From BM003 sp963699835 (GTDB taxonomy: Bacteria; Pseudomonadota; Gammaproteobacteria; Steroidobacterales; BM003): a stretch of 64,000 nt of DNA. The translations under genes were made by a program, and so were the position numbers. Numbering within the stretch: the stretch's first letter is position 1; every line of letters begins with the position of its first letter. The notes under the pieces are model-generated. The model ran no database searches. It had not been told where the DNA came from and saw only the letters and a program-made list of their open reading frames with translations. Positions 8,923-17,823 of the stretch are shown here, piece after piece. The stretch lies in NCBI GenBank assembly GCA_963699835.1, contig CAVOVJ010000010.1, positions 1-64,000 on the forward strand, written 5' to 3'.

Positions 8923-9753
8923 CTATTCCGTCTCGGCCCGTCGAAGCAATTCGTTGAGCCCGACTTTTGCGCGCGTCTTCGCATCGACCCGTTTGACGAT
9001 GACCGCGCAGTTGAGACTGTATCGACCGTTGTCAGCCGGCAGTGAACCGGCCACGACGACAGCGCCCGCAGGCACTCTGCCGTAGCTGACCTCGTCACGC
9101 TCGCGATCGTAAATTCGGGTGCTTTGCCCGATAAAGACGCCCATCGAGATGACCGCGCCCTGTTCCACGACCACGCCTTCGACGACTTCCGACCGCGCCC
9201 CAATAAAGCAATCGTCCTCGATTATCGTCGGGCTTGCCTGGATCGGCTCGAGAACGCCGCCGATACCCGCTCCGCCGGACAGGTGGACATTGCGCCCGAT
9301 CTGGGCACATGAGCCAACCGTTGCCCAGGTATCGATTAGGGTGCCGCTGTCGATATAGGCGCCAATATTGACATAACTCGGCATCAGCACCACGTTCGGG
9401 GCGACGTAGGCACCCTTGCGGACCACGGCCGGCGGTACCACTCGGACACCCTCCGCAGCGAACTCGCGATTGCCATGGTGTGCATATTTCAGCGCGACTT
9501 TGTCGTAAAAATTGGTGAATCCGCCCTCGCTGGTGCGGTTGCCGTGGACCCGGAAATACAACAATACGGCCTTTTTCAGCCATTCATTGACAATCCATTC
9601 GCCATCGCGGTACTCGCTGACCCGCGCCTCGCCGCGATCGAGCATGTCCACCGCGCGAGCGATCGCATCGAGTTCCTCGGGAGCCGCCAGATGCGGGTTT
9701 ATTTGTTCGCGTCGATCCCACATGTCGTCGATGGTGGCGGCAAAGTCATTCAT
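8923..9753 (-). CDS. dapD: 2,3,4,5-tetrahydropyridine-2,6-dicarboxylate N-succinyltransferase
   Basis: Adds succinate from succinyl-CoA to tetrahydrodipicolinate in the lysine/diaminopimelate route. The 276-residue protein is intact. An alpha-helical N-terminal domain (ERREQINPH-like region, DGEWIVNEWLKKAVLLYFR) precedes a left-handed parallel beta-helix of hexapeptide repeats (VAPNVVLMPSYVNIGAYID, GSCAQIGRNVHLSGGAGIGG, DDCFIGARSEVVEGVVVEQG). Its pathway partner dapE lies some 8.7 kb downstream on the same strand; in many relatives they are nearly adjacent, so the moa and pst blocks look inserted between them. Confidence 0.96.
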   Translation of the reverse strand: MNDFAATIDDMWDRREQINPHLAAPEELDAIARAVDMLDRGEARVSEYRDGEWIVNEWLKKAVLLYFRVHGNRTSEGGFTNFYDKVALKYAHHGNREFAAEGVRVVPPAVVRKGAYVAPNVVLMPSYVNIGAYIDSGTLIDTWATVGSCAQIGRNVHLSGGAGIGGVLEPIQASPTIIEDDCFIGARSEVVEGVVVEQGAVISMGVFIGQSTRIYDRERDEVSYGRVPAGAVVVAGSLPADNGRYSLNCAVIVKRVDAKTRAKVGLNELLRRAETE

Positions 9754-9850
9754 GGAGAGAGCCTGGCCTGTCGGGTGGCGGAAAATCGCGGTGTCACAGA
9801 CTACGAGCGCCGGGGCCGGGGTTCAAGTCCGCGTGCAGAGGGTGATCGGT

Positions 9851-9880
9851 GTGCCCCGTCGCCCGCGCCTGGCGGGGCAC
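9851..9880 (-). terminator. Inverted repeat between glnD and dapD, possible terminator or attenuator
   Basis: GTGCCCCG and CGGGGCAC form a perfect 8-bp stem around a 14-base loop, in the 231-base gap after glnD. There is no T tract on the minus strand, so a rho-independent terminator is not well supported. It could equally be an RNA-stabilising hairpin. Confidence 0.3.
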
Positions 9881-9984
9881 CGGACCCGGGTCTGGATCGA
9901 TGATCGGTGTTGCAGCGAGAACGACCGCTGCGGATGGTGGGAGAGTCGGGTATCGGAATCTCGCCGCGCCAGTTACGCTGAATG

Positions 9985-12675
9985 TCACGCTTCATTCGTC
10001 GTGTTGTCGCCAAGTGCTCTCAGCAGGCGCTCTCTCAGGTGCTCGCAATGCGATTCGGATAATGGCTCTCCGCGGCGGTTGGTGACAAAGAACACGTCCT
10101 CTGCACGCTCGCCGACCGTCACGATTTTGGCGGTGCGCAGATCGATCTCTGATTCCACGAATGCCTTGCCGATTTCACAAAGCAGCCCCGGCTGGTCTCC
10201 GGTGGTCAGTTCGATGACGGTACGCTGGCGTGAGGGATCAACGCTGAACTCGATGCGCGTCCGGGTACTGAACATTCGCACCTGGCGCGGCGCAGCACGG
10301 TTCACGCGCGGCGGGCGATCCGCCGGTCGTGCCAGCGCCTGTTTGACGGTCGCCTCGATCTCGCTGATCCGCGCGGGATCGTCGATGGCGCCGCCGCCGC
10401 TTTCGAGGACCAGGTAGGTATCGAGGCTGTGGGCCTTGCCGGCTGGCGCGATTCGCGCGTCGAGAACCGACAGGTGCAATTCGTCCAGCGCCGCCGTAAT
10501 GCGGGCAAAGGTGTACCAGTGTTCGGGCGCATAGACCATCACCGCGGTACCGCCACTGCGCTCGAGTCTGCGCACTGCAACGACTGCCTCGGTGTCGGCG
10601 GGTCCGAACTGCACCAGCCGCTGGGTGTGCCACGCGACTTCCTCAGCGCTATGGGTCAGAAAATAGTCGTCGGAGAATTCACCCCATACATTTTCGAGAG
10701 TTTGCTGGTCCAGGCCCTGCTCGCGGAGGATCTGTTCAGCTTCGTCTCGTGTCGCCTGGACCAGTTCCTCCTTGTCGATGGGATTTTCGAGTCCGCGCCG
10801 AAGAGCCTGCCGGGTGCGCAAATAAAAATCCCTGAATAGCGTGGCTTTCCACGAATTCCACAATTTCGGATTAGTGCCGCGTACGTCCGCAACGGTTAAC
10901 ACGTAGAGATAGTCGAGATGGGTCTGGTCCCCGACGGTCAGCGCGAAGTCGCTGATGACCTGGGGGTCGCTGATGTCCTTTTTCTGCGCGGTGACCGAAA
11001 GGAAAAGATGGTGGCGGACCAACCATGCAACCAGGCGGGCATCATACCGCGACAGGCCTTGTTCGATACAGAATGCCTCGGCGATGACGGCACCCAGTTC
11101 GGAGTGATCGCCGCCACGGCCCTTGCCAATGTCGTGGAACAACCCGGCCAGGTAGGCAAGCTCCATCTTCGGCAATGCCTGCATGATTTCGCTGCAAAAT
11201 GGAAATTCATGGTCGAATCGCGGCAGCGCAAAGCGGCGCAGGTTGCTGACCACAAACAAGGTGTGCGCATCGACGGTGTAGGCATGAAACAGATCGTATT
11301 GCATGCGCCCGACAATTCTTTCGAAAGCCGGAATGTAGCGTCCGAGCACCCCGTAGCGATTCATGCGGCGCAACTCGTGGGTGACGCCCTCGGGAGCCCG
11401 GAGAATCTCGAGAAACAAGCGGTGATGGGTCGGACGCTGGCGGAATTCCTCATCGACGAGGTCAAGGTTGTTGCGCAAAAGGCGGATCGTGCCCGCACTG
11501 ACTCCCTTGAGTTCGGACTTTTGCTGCAGCAGCAGGAAGATTTTCAACAGGGTGGAAGGTGCGCGGTTGAAAACGTTGTTGCGGGTCACTTCGAGATAAC
11601 CGTTGCGTACCTGAAAGTGCTCGTCGATCAGCTGCGGCGGGGCCTTTGGGTCCAGCATTATCGCTTCCTCGAACGACTGCAACAGCATTTCATTCAGCCG
11701 CGACAGATCCATTACGGTGCGGTAGTAGCGCTGCATGAATTGTTCGACGGCCAGGGATGTCGCCGCATCCTCATAGCCGAGTAGGCCGGAAATATTGATC
11801 TGGTGATCGAAAAGCAGGCGATCTTCGCGCCGTCCGGTAAGAATGTGCAGCGCGAAACGCACTCGCCAGAGAAAGGCCTGGCCTTCCAGGAGCCGGATCA
11901 GTTCCTGTTCGGTCAGGAATCCGTGATCGACCAGCCCATGGAGGGTTTCACCGCCGAAATGGCGCTTGGCAACCCACCCTATCATCTGAATATCGCGCAG
12001 GCCGCCCGGACTACCTTTTACGTTGGGTTCGAGGTTATAGGCGGTATCGTGGTAGCGATGGTGTCGCGCAACCTGCTCGTCCCGCTTGGCGGAAAAAAAT
12101 TTGTCGGACGGCCAGATACTGGCTGGCCCGGTAGCATCGCGCATCGACTCGCAAAGCGACTCGGGGCCCTCCAGCAGGCGCGATTCCATCAGCGTGGTAG
12201 CAACGGTGACATCGGCTTCGGATTCGCGGACGCAATCTGCCACCGAGCGGACGCTGTGTCCGACTTCGAGCCCGATGTCCCAAAGGAAGGTGAAAAAATC
12301 CGCGACCGCTTCCTGCCAGTCCGGAACTTCGCAAGCCGGCAGCAAAACCATGACATCGATATCCGATGCCGGGTGCAGTTCGCCGCGTCCGTAGCCGCCG
12401 ACCGCGACAAGGCACATCTGCTGGCGCAGGCGTGAATCCAGGCGGTGCCAGGCGGCGAGCACGATGGCGTCGACGGTGCTAGCGCGCTCGCGCACCAGGT
12501 CTTCGATCGCGGCTCCGTCGCGAAACCGCGCCTCGATTTGGCGGGCGCCTATCGCCAGGGTGTCGCGAAACGCGCTGATCGAATCCGGGGCGCTGGCCAG
12601 TCGCCGCTGCAGGTCCGCGACTACCGGGTTATCTGGGGCCGCGGCAACGAGAGCCTCATCGGCCTCGCGCACCAC
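9985..12675 (-). CDS. glnD: Bifunctional uridylyltransferase/uridylyl-removing enzyme
   Basis: Nitrogen sensor that uridylylates PII (GlnB/GlnK) when glutamine is low and reverses this when it is high. The 896-residue protein is intact. The nucleotidyltransferase motif GGYGRGELHPASDIDVMVL lies near residues 93-111, the HD phosphohydrolase motif LAGLFHDIGKGRGGDHSELG near 500, and two ACT domains fill the last 200 residues (YTFARITAALDELHLSVLDA; ELTTGDQPGLLCEIGKAFVE). The start is GTG at 12675, immediately after the map stop, so the two are coupled. The order map-glnD-dapD is common in gammaproteobacteria. Confidence 0.97.
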   Translation of the reverse strand: MVREADEALVAAAPDNPVVADLQRRLASAPDSISAFRDTLAIGARQIEARFRDGAAIEDLVRERASTVDAIVLAAWHRLDSRLRQQMCLVAVGGYGRGELHPASDIDVMVLLPACEVPDWQEAVADFFTFLWDIGLEVGHSVRSVADCVRESEADVTVATTLMESRLLEGPESLCESMRDATGPASIWPSDKFFSAKRDEQVARHHRYHDTAYNLEPNVKGSPGGLRDIQMIGWVAKRHFGGETLHGLVDHGFLTEQELIRLLEGQAFLWRVRFALHILTGRREDRLLFDHQINISGLLGYEDAATSLAVEQFMQRYYRTVMDLSRLNEMLLQSFEEAIMLDPKAPPQLIDEHFQVRNGYLEVTRNNVFNRAPSTLLKIFLLLQQKSELKGVSAGTIRLLRNNLDLVDEEFRQRPTHHRLFLEILRAPEGVTHELRRMNRYGVLGRYIPAFERIVGRMQYDLFHAYTVDAHTLFVVSNLRRFALPRFDHEFPFCSEIMQALPKMELAYLAGLFHDIGKGRGGDHSELGAVIAEAFCIEQGLSRYDARLVAWLVRHHLFLSVTAQKKDISDPQVISDFALTVGDQTHLDYLYVLTVADVRGTNPKLWNSWKATLFRDFYLRTRQALRRGLENPIDKEELVQATRDEAEQILREQGLDQQTLENVWGEFSDDYFLTHSAEEVAWHTQRLVQFGPADTEAVVAVRRLERSGGTAVMVYAPEHWYTFARITAALDELHLSVLDARIAPAGKAHSLDTYLVLESGGGAIDDPARISEIEATVKQALARPADRPPRVNRAAPRQVRMFSTRTRIEFSVDPSRQRTVIELTTGDQPGLLCEIGKAFVESEIDLRTAKIVTVGERAEDVFFVTNRRGEPLSESHCEHLRERLLRALGDNTTNEA

Positions 12676-13491
12676 CTACACGCTCTCCTGGTCGCCCAGC
12701 GTCAGAATCTCGTGGCCATCCGCAGTGACCAGGATTGTGTGTTCCCACTGCGCCGAGAGCGAGTGGTCCTTGGTAACGACTGTCCAGCCGTCGGGGAGGA
12801 GCTTTACCTGGCGCCGTCCGGCGTTGACCATCGGCTCGACGGTGAAAGTCATACCCTCGACCAGAGCCATACCGGTTCCAGCGCGGCCGTAGTGGAGTAT
12901 CTGCGGGTCTTCGTGGAATACCCGGCCGATGCCGTGACCGCAGTATTCGCGAACCACGGAGAACCGGTTTTTCTCGACATGGGACTGGACCGCGGCGCCA
13001 ATATCACCCAGCGTTGCGCCCGGTCTGACCACAGCGATGCCGGCGAGCATCGCCTCTCGCGTCACCCGGACGAGGCGTTGCGCCAGCACCGCCGGCTTCC
13101 CGACAAAGAACATGCGGCTGGTGTCACCATGGAAGCCGTCCTTGATGACCGTGATGTCGATATTGACGATGTCGCCATTCTTGAGTTTTTTCGGCCCGGG
13201 AATCCCATGGCAGACAACGTGATTGACCGATGTGCAGATCGACTTCGGAAAGCCCTTGTAATTCAACGGTGCCGGGATGGCATCCTGATGCTCGACTATA
13301 TAGTTGTGGCAGATGGTATTCAGTTCGTCGGTGGTAATGCCGGCCTGAACGTGTTCCCCGACCATGTCCAGGACGGTCGCAGCCAGCTTGCCGGCCACGC
13401 GCATCTTGTCCTGTTCTTCAGGAGTCTTGATCCCGACATGCGAGGGCGGCGGTGGTGCGGGACGCGTGGTCTTCTTTTCGAAAAGCTTCAT
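12676..13491 (-). CDS. map: Methionine aminopeptidase, type I
   Basis: Removes the initiator methionine from nascent proteins. All five metal ligands are recognisable: D in NGDIVNIDITV, D in HGDTSRMFFVG, H in EYCGHGIGRVFHEDP, E in MTFTVEPMVN and E in QWEHTILVT. At 271 residues it is slightly longer than E. coli Map, with a short N-terminal extension rich in proline (RPAPPPPSHVG). Divergent from rpsB across 170 bases, as in most proteobacteria. Confidence 0.97.
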   Translation of the reverse strand: MKLFEKKTTRPAPPPPSHVGIKTPEEQDKMRVAGKLAATVLDMVGEHVQAGITTDELNTICHNYIVEHQDAIPAPLNYKGFPKSICTSVNHVVCHGIPGPKKLKNGDIVNIDITVIKDGFHGDTSRMFFVGKPAVLAQRLVRVTREAMLAGIAVVRPGATLGDIGAAVQSHVEKNRFSVVREYCGHGIGRVFHEDPQILHYGRAGTGMALVEGMTFTVEPMVNAGRRQVKLLPDGWTVVTKDHSLSAQWEHTILVTADGHEILTLGDQESV

Positions 13492-13501
13492 TTTGGCCGG
13501 A

Positions 13502-13530
13502 TTGTTGCAAATAGCCGTTTATGGTATAAA
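13502..13530 (+). promoter_or_regulatory. Predicted sigma-70 promoter of rpsB-tsf
   Basis: A TTGTTG -35-like hexamer (13502-13507) and a TATAAA -10 (13525-13530, five of six consensus bases) are separated by the ideal 17 bases. The sequence right after the -10 is very GC-rich (GCGCGCGCC), a discriminator typical of promoters under stringent control such as those of ribosomal genes. Inferred from pattern only. Confidence 0.55.
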
Positions 13531-13661
13531 GCGCGCGCCGTAAAGGCAATTTCAAATCCACACACGTGTTTACAAGCGCAGCCGGGTCCCCAGGAAATAT
13601 TCTGATTTCAAGGGGTTGCTGCGTGGTTCACGTGGAGGCCTAACCCGAAGGAGAAAACAGG
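13531..13661 (+). promoter_or_regulatory. rpsB 5' leader, possible S2 autoregulatory RNA, with Shine-Dalgarno
   Basis: About 125 bases of untranslated leader would result from the predicted promoter. The block GGTTCACGTGGAGGCC at 13625-13640 resembles, from memory, a conserved part of the gammaproteobacterial rpsB leader through which S2 represses its own operon. AAGGAG at 13648-13653 is the ribosome-binding site, eight bases from the ATG. The regulatory role is inferred. Confidence 0.4.
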
Positions 13662-14694
13662 ATGTCTAGCGTTTCCATGCGCCAGATGCTGGAAGCTGGT
13701 GTTCATTTTGGTCACCAGACCCGCTACTGGAACCCGAAGATGGCCCCATTCATCTTCGGTGAACGTAACAAGATTCACATTATCAATCTCGAAAAGTCGC
13801 TCCCGATGTTCGAGGAGGCGCTCACTTTCGTCAAAAATATCGTCGCCGATGGCGGTACGGTGCTGTTCGTCGGGACGAAACGTTCTGCACGTGACGCTAT
13901 GCGTGAAGAGGCGATCCGTTGTGGCATGCCCTATGTATGTCAGCGCTGGCTCGGCGGCACACTGACCAATTTCCGCACGATCCGGCAGTCGATAAAGCGC
14001 CTGATGCGGCTGGAGGCGCAGTCCGAGGACGGCACTTTCGAGCAGCTCACCAAGAAAGAGGCGCTCGGGCTTCGTCGCGAGATGGAAAAGCTCGAGAATA
14101 GTCTTGGCGGAATCAAGGAAATGAATTCGCTGCCCGACGTGATGTTCTTGGTCGATGTCGAGCAGGAAGACATTGCGCTGAAAGAGGCGAAGAAGCTCGG
14201 TATCCCGGTCGTCGCGATCGTCGATACCAACAGTTCGCCGGAAAAAGTCGATTTTATTATTCCGGGCAATGACGATGCAATGCGGGCGGTTCGCCTGTAT
14301 GCGGGCGGCGTGGCCGACGCGGTGCTCGAAGGCAAGGCCTCGGTTCCGCAGGTGACATTGGGCGAGGACGAATTCGTCGAGCTTGACGAAGACGGCAAGC
14401 CGCGCAAGAAATCAGCAGCGAAAAAGAAGGCCCCAGGAAAGAAGACGGCGACGAAGAAGAAGACGCCGCGCAAGGTGGCGATCGCACCGCAGTCAGCGGA
14501 TGAGGCAAAACCGGAACAGGCGCAGACGGCTGCGGCCGACAGCAGGCGCTGAGCCAGCCGGATCCGCAGAGCCCGTTGCGGCTGATGCCGCCGAGCCGGC
14601 GGTCGAGGCCGAGCCTGCCACTGCGGCTGGCGCCGAGGACCCGGGCGCGACAGATGCGCAAGAGGAAAAGGCGGAGAAATCTTCGAAGCAGTGA
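13662..14694 (+). CDS. rpsB: 30S ribosomal protein S2 with low-complexity C-terminal extension (one frameshift in the tail)
   Basis: Small-subunit protein S2. The core (about 235 residues) is fully conserved: MRQMLEAGVHFGHQTRYWNP, RWLGGTLTNFRTIRQSIKRL, LPDVMFLVDVEQEDIALKEA, PGNDDAMRAVRLY. After it comes a lysine-rich tract (KKKAPGKKTATKKKTPRK) and then an alanine/glutamate/proline tract. The first frame stops at 14552, but the acidic low-complexity sequence continues one frame over (AGAEPAGSAEPVAADAAEPA) to a TGA at 14694, so one base is probably wrong near 14537-14541. If not, the protein ends at 14552 and the following 140 bases are non-coding. Confidence 0.92.
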
Positions 14695-14747
14695 CCGGGC
14701 GCCAGGCGCGCGGTAGCCACGCAACGCACTACTGAGGATGAAATCGA

Positions 14748-15626
14748 ATGACTGTTACCGCGAGTATGGTCAAAGAGCTCCGGGAGCGCACCGGTGCTGG
14801 CATGATGGAATGCAAAAAGGCGTTGGTTGCCGCGGACGGCGACCTGGATGCGGCCGCCGAAAATATGCGCAAGGCCGGTCTGGCCAAGGCCGACAAGAAG
14901 GCAGGGCGGGTCGCGGCGGAGGGCGCGGTCGTCGTGGCTGTCGCCGATGATGGGAAACGTAGCGCAATCGTCGAGGTCAACTCCGAGACCGATTTTGTTG
15001 CCGGGAGCGCGGATTTTCGCGATTTCGCGGAGCGGGTAGCTGCAGTGGCGCTGAGCGCCGAGCCCGGCGATCTGGACGGATTGCTGGCGGCGACCATGGG
15101 CGAGGGCAGCATCGAGGAGGCAAGACGTGCGCTTGTCGCCAAAGTCGGTGAGAACATCAGCGTGCGCCGTTTCGCCACCGTGTCATCGGATGATCGCATT
15201 GGCAGCTACGTGCACGGTTCGCGGATCGGCGTGCTGGTGGCGCTGCGCGGTGGCGATGCCGATCTGGCCAGGGACATCGCGATGCATGTCGCCGCGAGCA
15301 AGCCCCAGCATGTCAGCGGCGATGATGTGCCGGCAGAAGTGCTTGCAAAGGAGAAAGAGATCCTCTCCGAACAGGCGAAGGCAGAGGGCAAGCCCGAGAA
15401 TATCGTGGAGAAAATGGTTGCCGGCCGGTTGCAGAAATTTATTTCCGAGATAACGCTTCTTGGCCAGCCATTTATCAAGGATCCGGACGTCGCCGTAGAG
15501 CGGCTGCTGAAGGACGGTTCCGCCGAGGTCATCTCGTTCACTCGTTTCGAAGTGGGCGAGGGGATCGAGAAAAAGGCCGACGATTTCGTCGCCGAAGTGA
15601 TGGCCCAGGTCCGCGGCGAAGCCTGA
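14748..15626 (+). CDS. tsf: Elongation factor Ts
   Basis: Guanine-nucleotide exchange factor that recycles EF-Tu. The intact 292-residue protein opens with VKELRERTGAGMMECKKAL (UBA-like domain) and has the diagnostic EVNSETDFVAGSADF motif that contacts EF-Tu. It follows rpsB by 53 bases and is closed by a strong terminator at 15667, giving a classic rpsB-tsf operon. Confidence 0.98.
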   Translation: MTVTASMVKELRERTGAGMMECKKALVAADGDLDAAAENMRKAGLAKADKKAGRVAAEGAVVVAVADDGKRSAIVEVNSETDFVAGSADFRDFAERVAAVALSAEPGDLDGLLAATMGEGSIEEARRALVAKVGENISVRRFATVSSDDRIGSYVHGSRIGVLVALRGGDADLARDIAMHVAASKPQHVSGDDVPAEVLAKEKEILSEQAKAEGKPENIVEKMVAGRLQKFISEITLLGQPFIKDPDVAVERLLKDGSAEVISFTRFEVGEGIEKKADDFVAEVMAQVRGEA

Positions 15627-15666
15627 TGCGGAAAGGCAAAATGATGTAACATTCAGTGACGTTAGG

Positions 15667-15692
15667 ACCCCGCCTTAGCGGGGTTCTTTTTG
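15667..15692 (+). terminator. Rho-independent terminator after tsf
   Basis: ACCCCGC and GCGGGGT make a perfect 7-bp stem with a CTTA tetraloop (15667-15684), followed by TCTTTTTG. This is the clearest terminator in the window and separates rpsB-tsf from pyrH. Confidence 0.92.
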
Positions 15693-15733
15693 TCACGAAA
15701 TTTCGCGGATTTTCAGCTGGGGAGTGGCGGAGC

Positions 15734-16474
15734 ATGGGCGCGACCGGGCAAGACACCCGACGTATTCTGCTAAAGCTGAGCGGTGAAGCCCTGATGGGCG
15801 ACCTCGATTACGGTATCGACCCCAAGGTCATCGCACGAATTGCGGACGAGGTAAAGGCAGTTCGCGATCTCGGTATCGAGATCGCCATCGTTATCGGCGG
15901 CGGTAATATTTTCCGTGGCGAAGGCCTGGCCCGCGCCGGCATGGACCGGGTGACCGGGGATCACATGGGAATGCTCGCGACGGTGATCAATGCACTGGCG
16001 TTGCAGGATGCGCTGGAACGCAACGGCGCCTATGCGCGGGTAATGTCAGCGCTGAAAGTAAACGAGGTGTGCGAGGACTATATCCGGCGTCGTGCGGTCC
16101 GCCATCTCGAGAAGGGACGAATCTGCATACTTGCCGCAGGCACGGGTAACCCGTTTTTCACCACCGATACCGCGGCCAGTCTCAGAGCGATCGAGGTGGG
16201 TGCAGATGTGCTGCTCAAGGCGACCAAGGTCGATGGCGTTTTTTCCGCTGATCCCGTTCTTGACAGCGACGCCAGACGTTACAGCAGGGTCAGCTTCGAT
16301 ACTGTTCTGGAAAGCAAGTTGCGCGTGATGGATGCCACGGCGATTGTCATGTGCCGTGACCATGACCTTCCGGTCAGGGTGTTCAATATCTTTAATGGTG
16401 GTGATCTCATGCGAATCGTGCGCGGTGAGGACGTGGGAACTCTCGTGACCAACGAGCCCGCGACAGTGGAGTAA
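15734..16474 (+). CDS. pyrH: Uridylate kinase (UMP kinase)
   Basis: Phosphorylates UMP to UDP. It belongs to the hexameric amino-acid-kinase family: RRILLKLSGEALMGD at the N-terminus, IAIVIGGGNIFRGEGLA, then AAGTGNPFFTTDTAASLRAI and LLKATKVDGVFSADP. ATG at 15734 is chosen because the purine-rich GGGGAG lies about nine bases upstream and the first beta strand starts 11 residues in; upstream in-frame codons would read through the tsf terminator. 246 residues, normal for the family. Confidence 0.97.
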   Translation: MGATGQDTRRILLKLSGEALMGDLDYGIDPKVIARIADEVKAVRDLGIEIAIVIGGGNIFRGEGLARAGMDRVTGDHMGMLATVINALALQDALERNGAYARVMSALKVNEVCEDYIRRRAVRHLEKGRICILAAGTGNPFFTTDTAASLRAIEVGADVLLKATKVDGVFSADPVLDSDARRYSRVSFDTVLESKLRVMDATAIVMCRDHDLPVRVFNIFNGGDLMRIVRGEDVGTLVTNEPATVE

Positions 16475-16478
16475 TTCG

Positions 16479-17036
16479 ATGATAGAAGATGTAATGAAAG
16501 ACGCGCGGGAGCGCATGGGCAAGAGCCTCTCGGCTTACCAGGACGAACTCAAAAAACTCCGCACCGGACGCGCCCACACGAGCCTGCTCGATCACATCAC
16601 GGTCGAGTATTACGGCAATCAGGTTCCGCTGAATCAGGTGGCCAGCATCGTGGTCGAAGATTCCCGTACCCTGAGCGTGACGCCGTGGGAGAAGCCGATG
16701 GTTGCGATCGTGGAAAAAGCAATCATGACATCTGATCTGGGCCTGAATCCCGCCACGTCGGGTACAAATATTCGCGTCCCGCTGCCGGCGCTGACCGAGG
16801 AACGTCGCCGCGACATGATCCGGATCGTGCGCAGCGAGGCCGAGAACGGTCGCGTCGCGGTGCGCAATATCCGTCGCGATGCCTTGCATCACATCAAGGA
16901 CCTGCTCAAAGAGAAGGAGATCACGGAGGACCAGGAGCACCGGGCCCAGGATGAAATGCAGAAGCTGACGGACGAGTTCGTCGCGAAGATCGACGCGTTC
17001 CTCGCCGAGAAAGAGAAGGAGTTACTCGAGGTCTGA
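16479..17036 (+). CDS. frr: Ribosome recycling factor
   Basis: Splits post-termination ribosomes together with EF-G. The 185-residue protein is intact and typical: LKKLRTGRAHTSLLDHITVE, GNQVPLNQVASIVVED, TLSVTPWEK and LGLNPATSGTNIRVPLPALT, followed by a long alpha-helical end. Four bases separate it from pyrH. Confidence 0.98.
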   Translation: MIEDVMKDARERMGKSLSAYQDELKKLRTGRAHTSLLDHITVEYYGNQVPLNQVASIVVEDSRTLSVTPWEKPMVAIVEKAIMTSDLGLNPATSGTNIRVPLPALTEERRRDMIRIVRSEAENGRVAVRNIRRDALHHIKDLLKEKEITEDQEHRAQDEMQKLTDEFVAKIDAFLAEKEKELLEV

Positions 17037-17072
17037 GCGAGCGCGATCCTGCCTGTCGTCGTCGAGTCAAAA

Positions 17073-17823
17073 ATGAGCGCAATTGCCCCAGCCGCAAGTA
17101 TCGGTCACACGCCCCGCCACATTGCCATCATCATGGACGGTAACGGCCGCTGGGCAAAACGCCGCGGCATGCCGCGCAGCGCCGGTCATCGCGCTGGTGT
17201 CCGCGCCGCGCGTGGCGCAGTCGAATGGTGTGGCGGCAACGGGATCGATGCGCTGAGCCTGTTTGCCTTCAGCAGCGAGAATTGGAAACGCCCGCGCCGT
17301 GAGGTCAGCCTGCTGATGAACCTGTTTGTCGAGGCGCTGGACAAGGAGATTGACGAATTGAACCGCAACAACGTCCGTCTGCGGTTTATCGGTGATCGCG
17401 CCCGCCTTGGAGCCGGCTTGCTCGAGAGTCTGGAAGCCGGGGAGCGTGCGACGGCGGCCAACACGGGTCTCGCGCTCAGCATTGCGGTGGCATACGGCGG
17501 ACGATGGGATCTTGTCCGCGCGGCGCGACAACTGGCGCACAAAGTTGCCGACGGCAGCCTGGAACCGGATGCGATTGACGAGGCGATGCTGGGGCGAGGC
17601 GCTGTGTCTGGCGGATCTGCCCGAGCCCGATTTGCTGATCAGAACCGGGGGCGAGCATCGGCTGAGTAATTTTCTGATCTGGCAGCTCGCCTACTCCGAA
17701 CTTTATTTCTCCGACGTATTCTGGCCGGACTTTGGCCCCGAGCAGATGCAAAGCGCGGTTGCCGCGTTCGGCGAGCGCCAGCGCCGTTACGGCTTGACCG
17801 GCGAACAGGTCGGTGCCGTTTAG
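17073..17823 (+). CDS. uppS: Undecaprenyl diphosphate synthase (one frameshift)
   Basis: Cis-prenyltransferase that makes the C55 lipid carrier for peptidoglycan and O-antigen. The catalytic aspartate lies in HIAIIMDGNGRWAKRRG; FSSENWKRP follows. The frame breaks at the GGGG run 17591-17594: one G fewer restores IDEAMLGEALCLADLPEPD and then LLIRTGGEHRLSNFLIWQLA and AYSELYF through to TAG at 17821-17823. Because the gene is normally essential and both halves are well conserved, an insertion error is the likely cause. The stop overlaps the cdsA start by one base. Confidence 0.93.

Noticed and set aside
14553..14694. A separate small alanine-rich gene after rpsB
   Set aside because: There is no start signal, and its frame joins the S2 tail through one indel; a C-terminal extension is the simpler reading.
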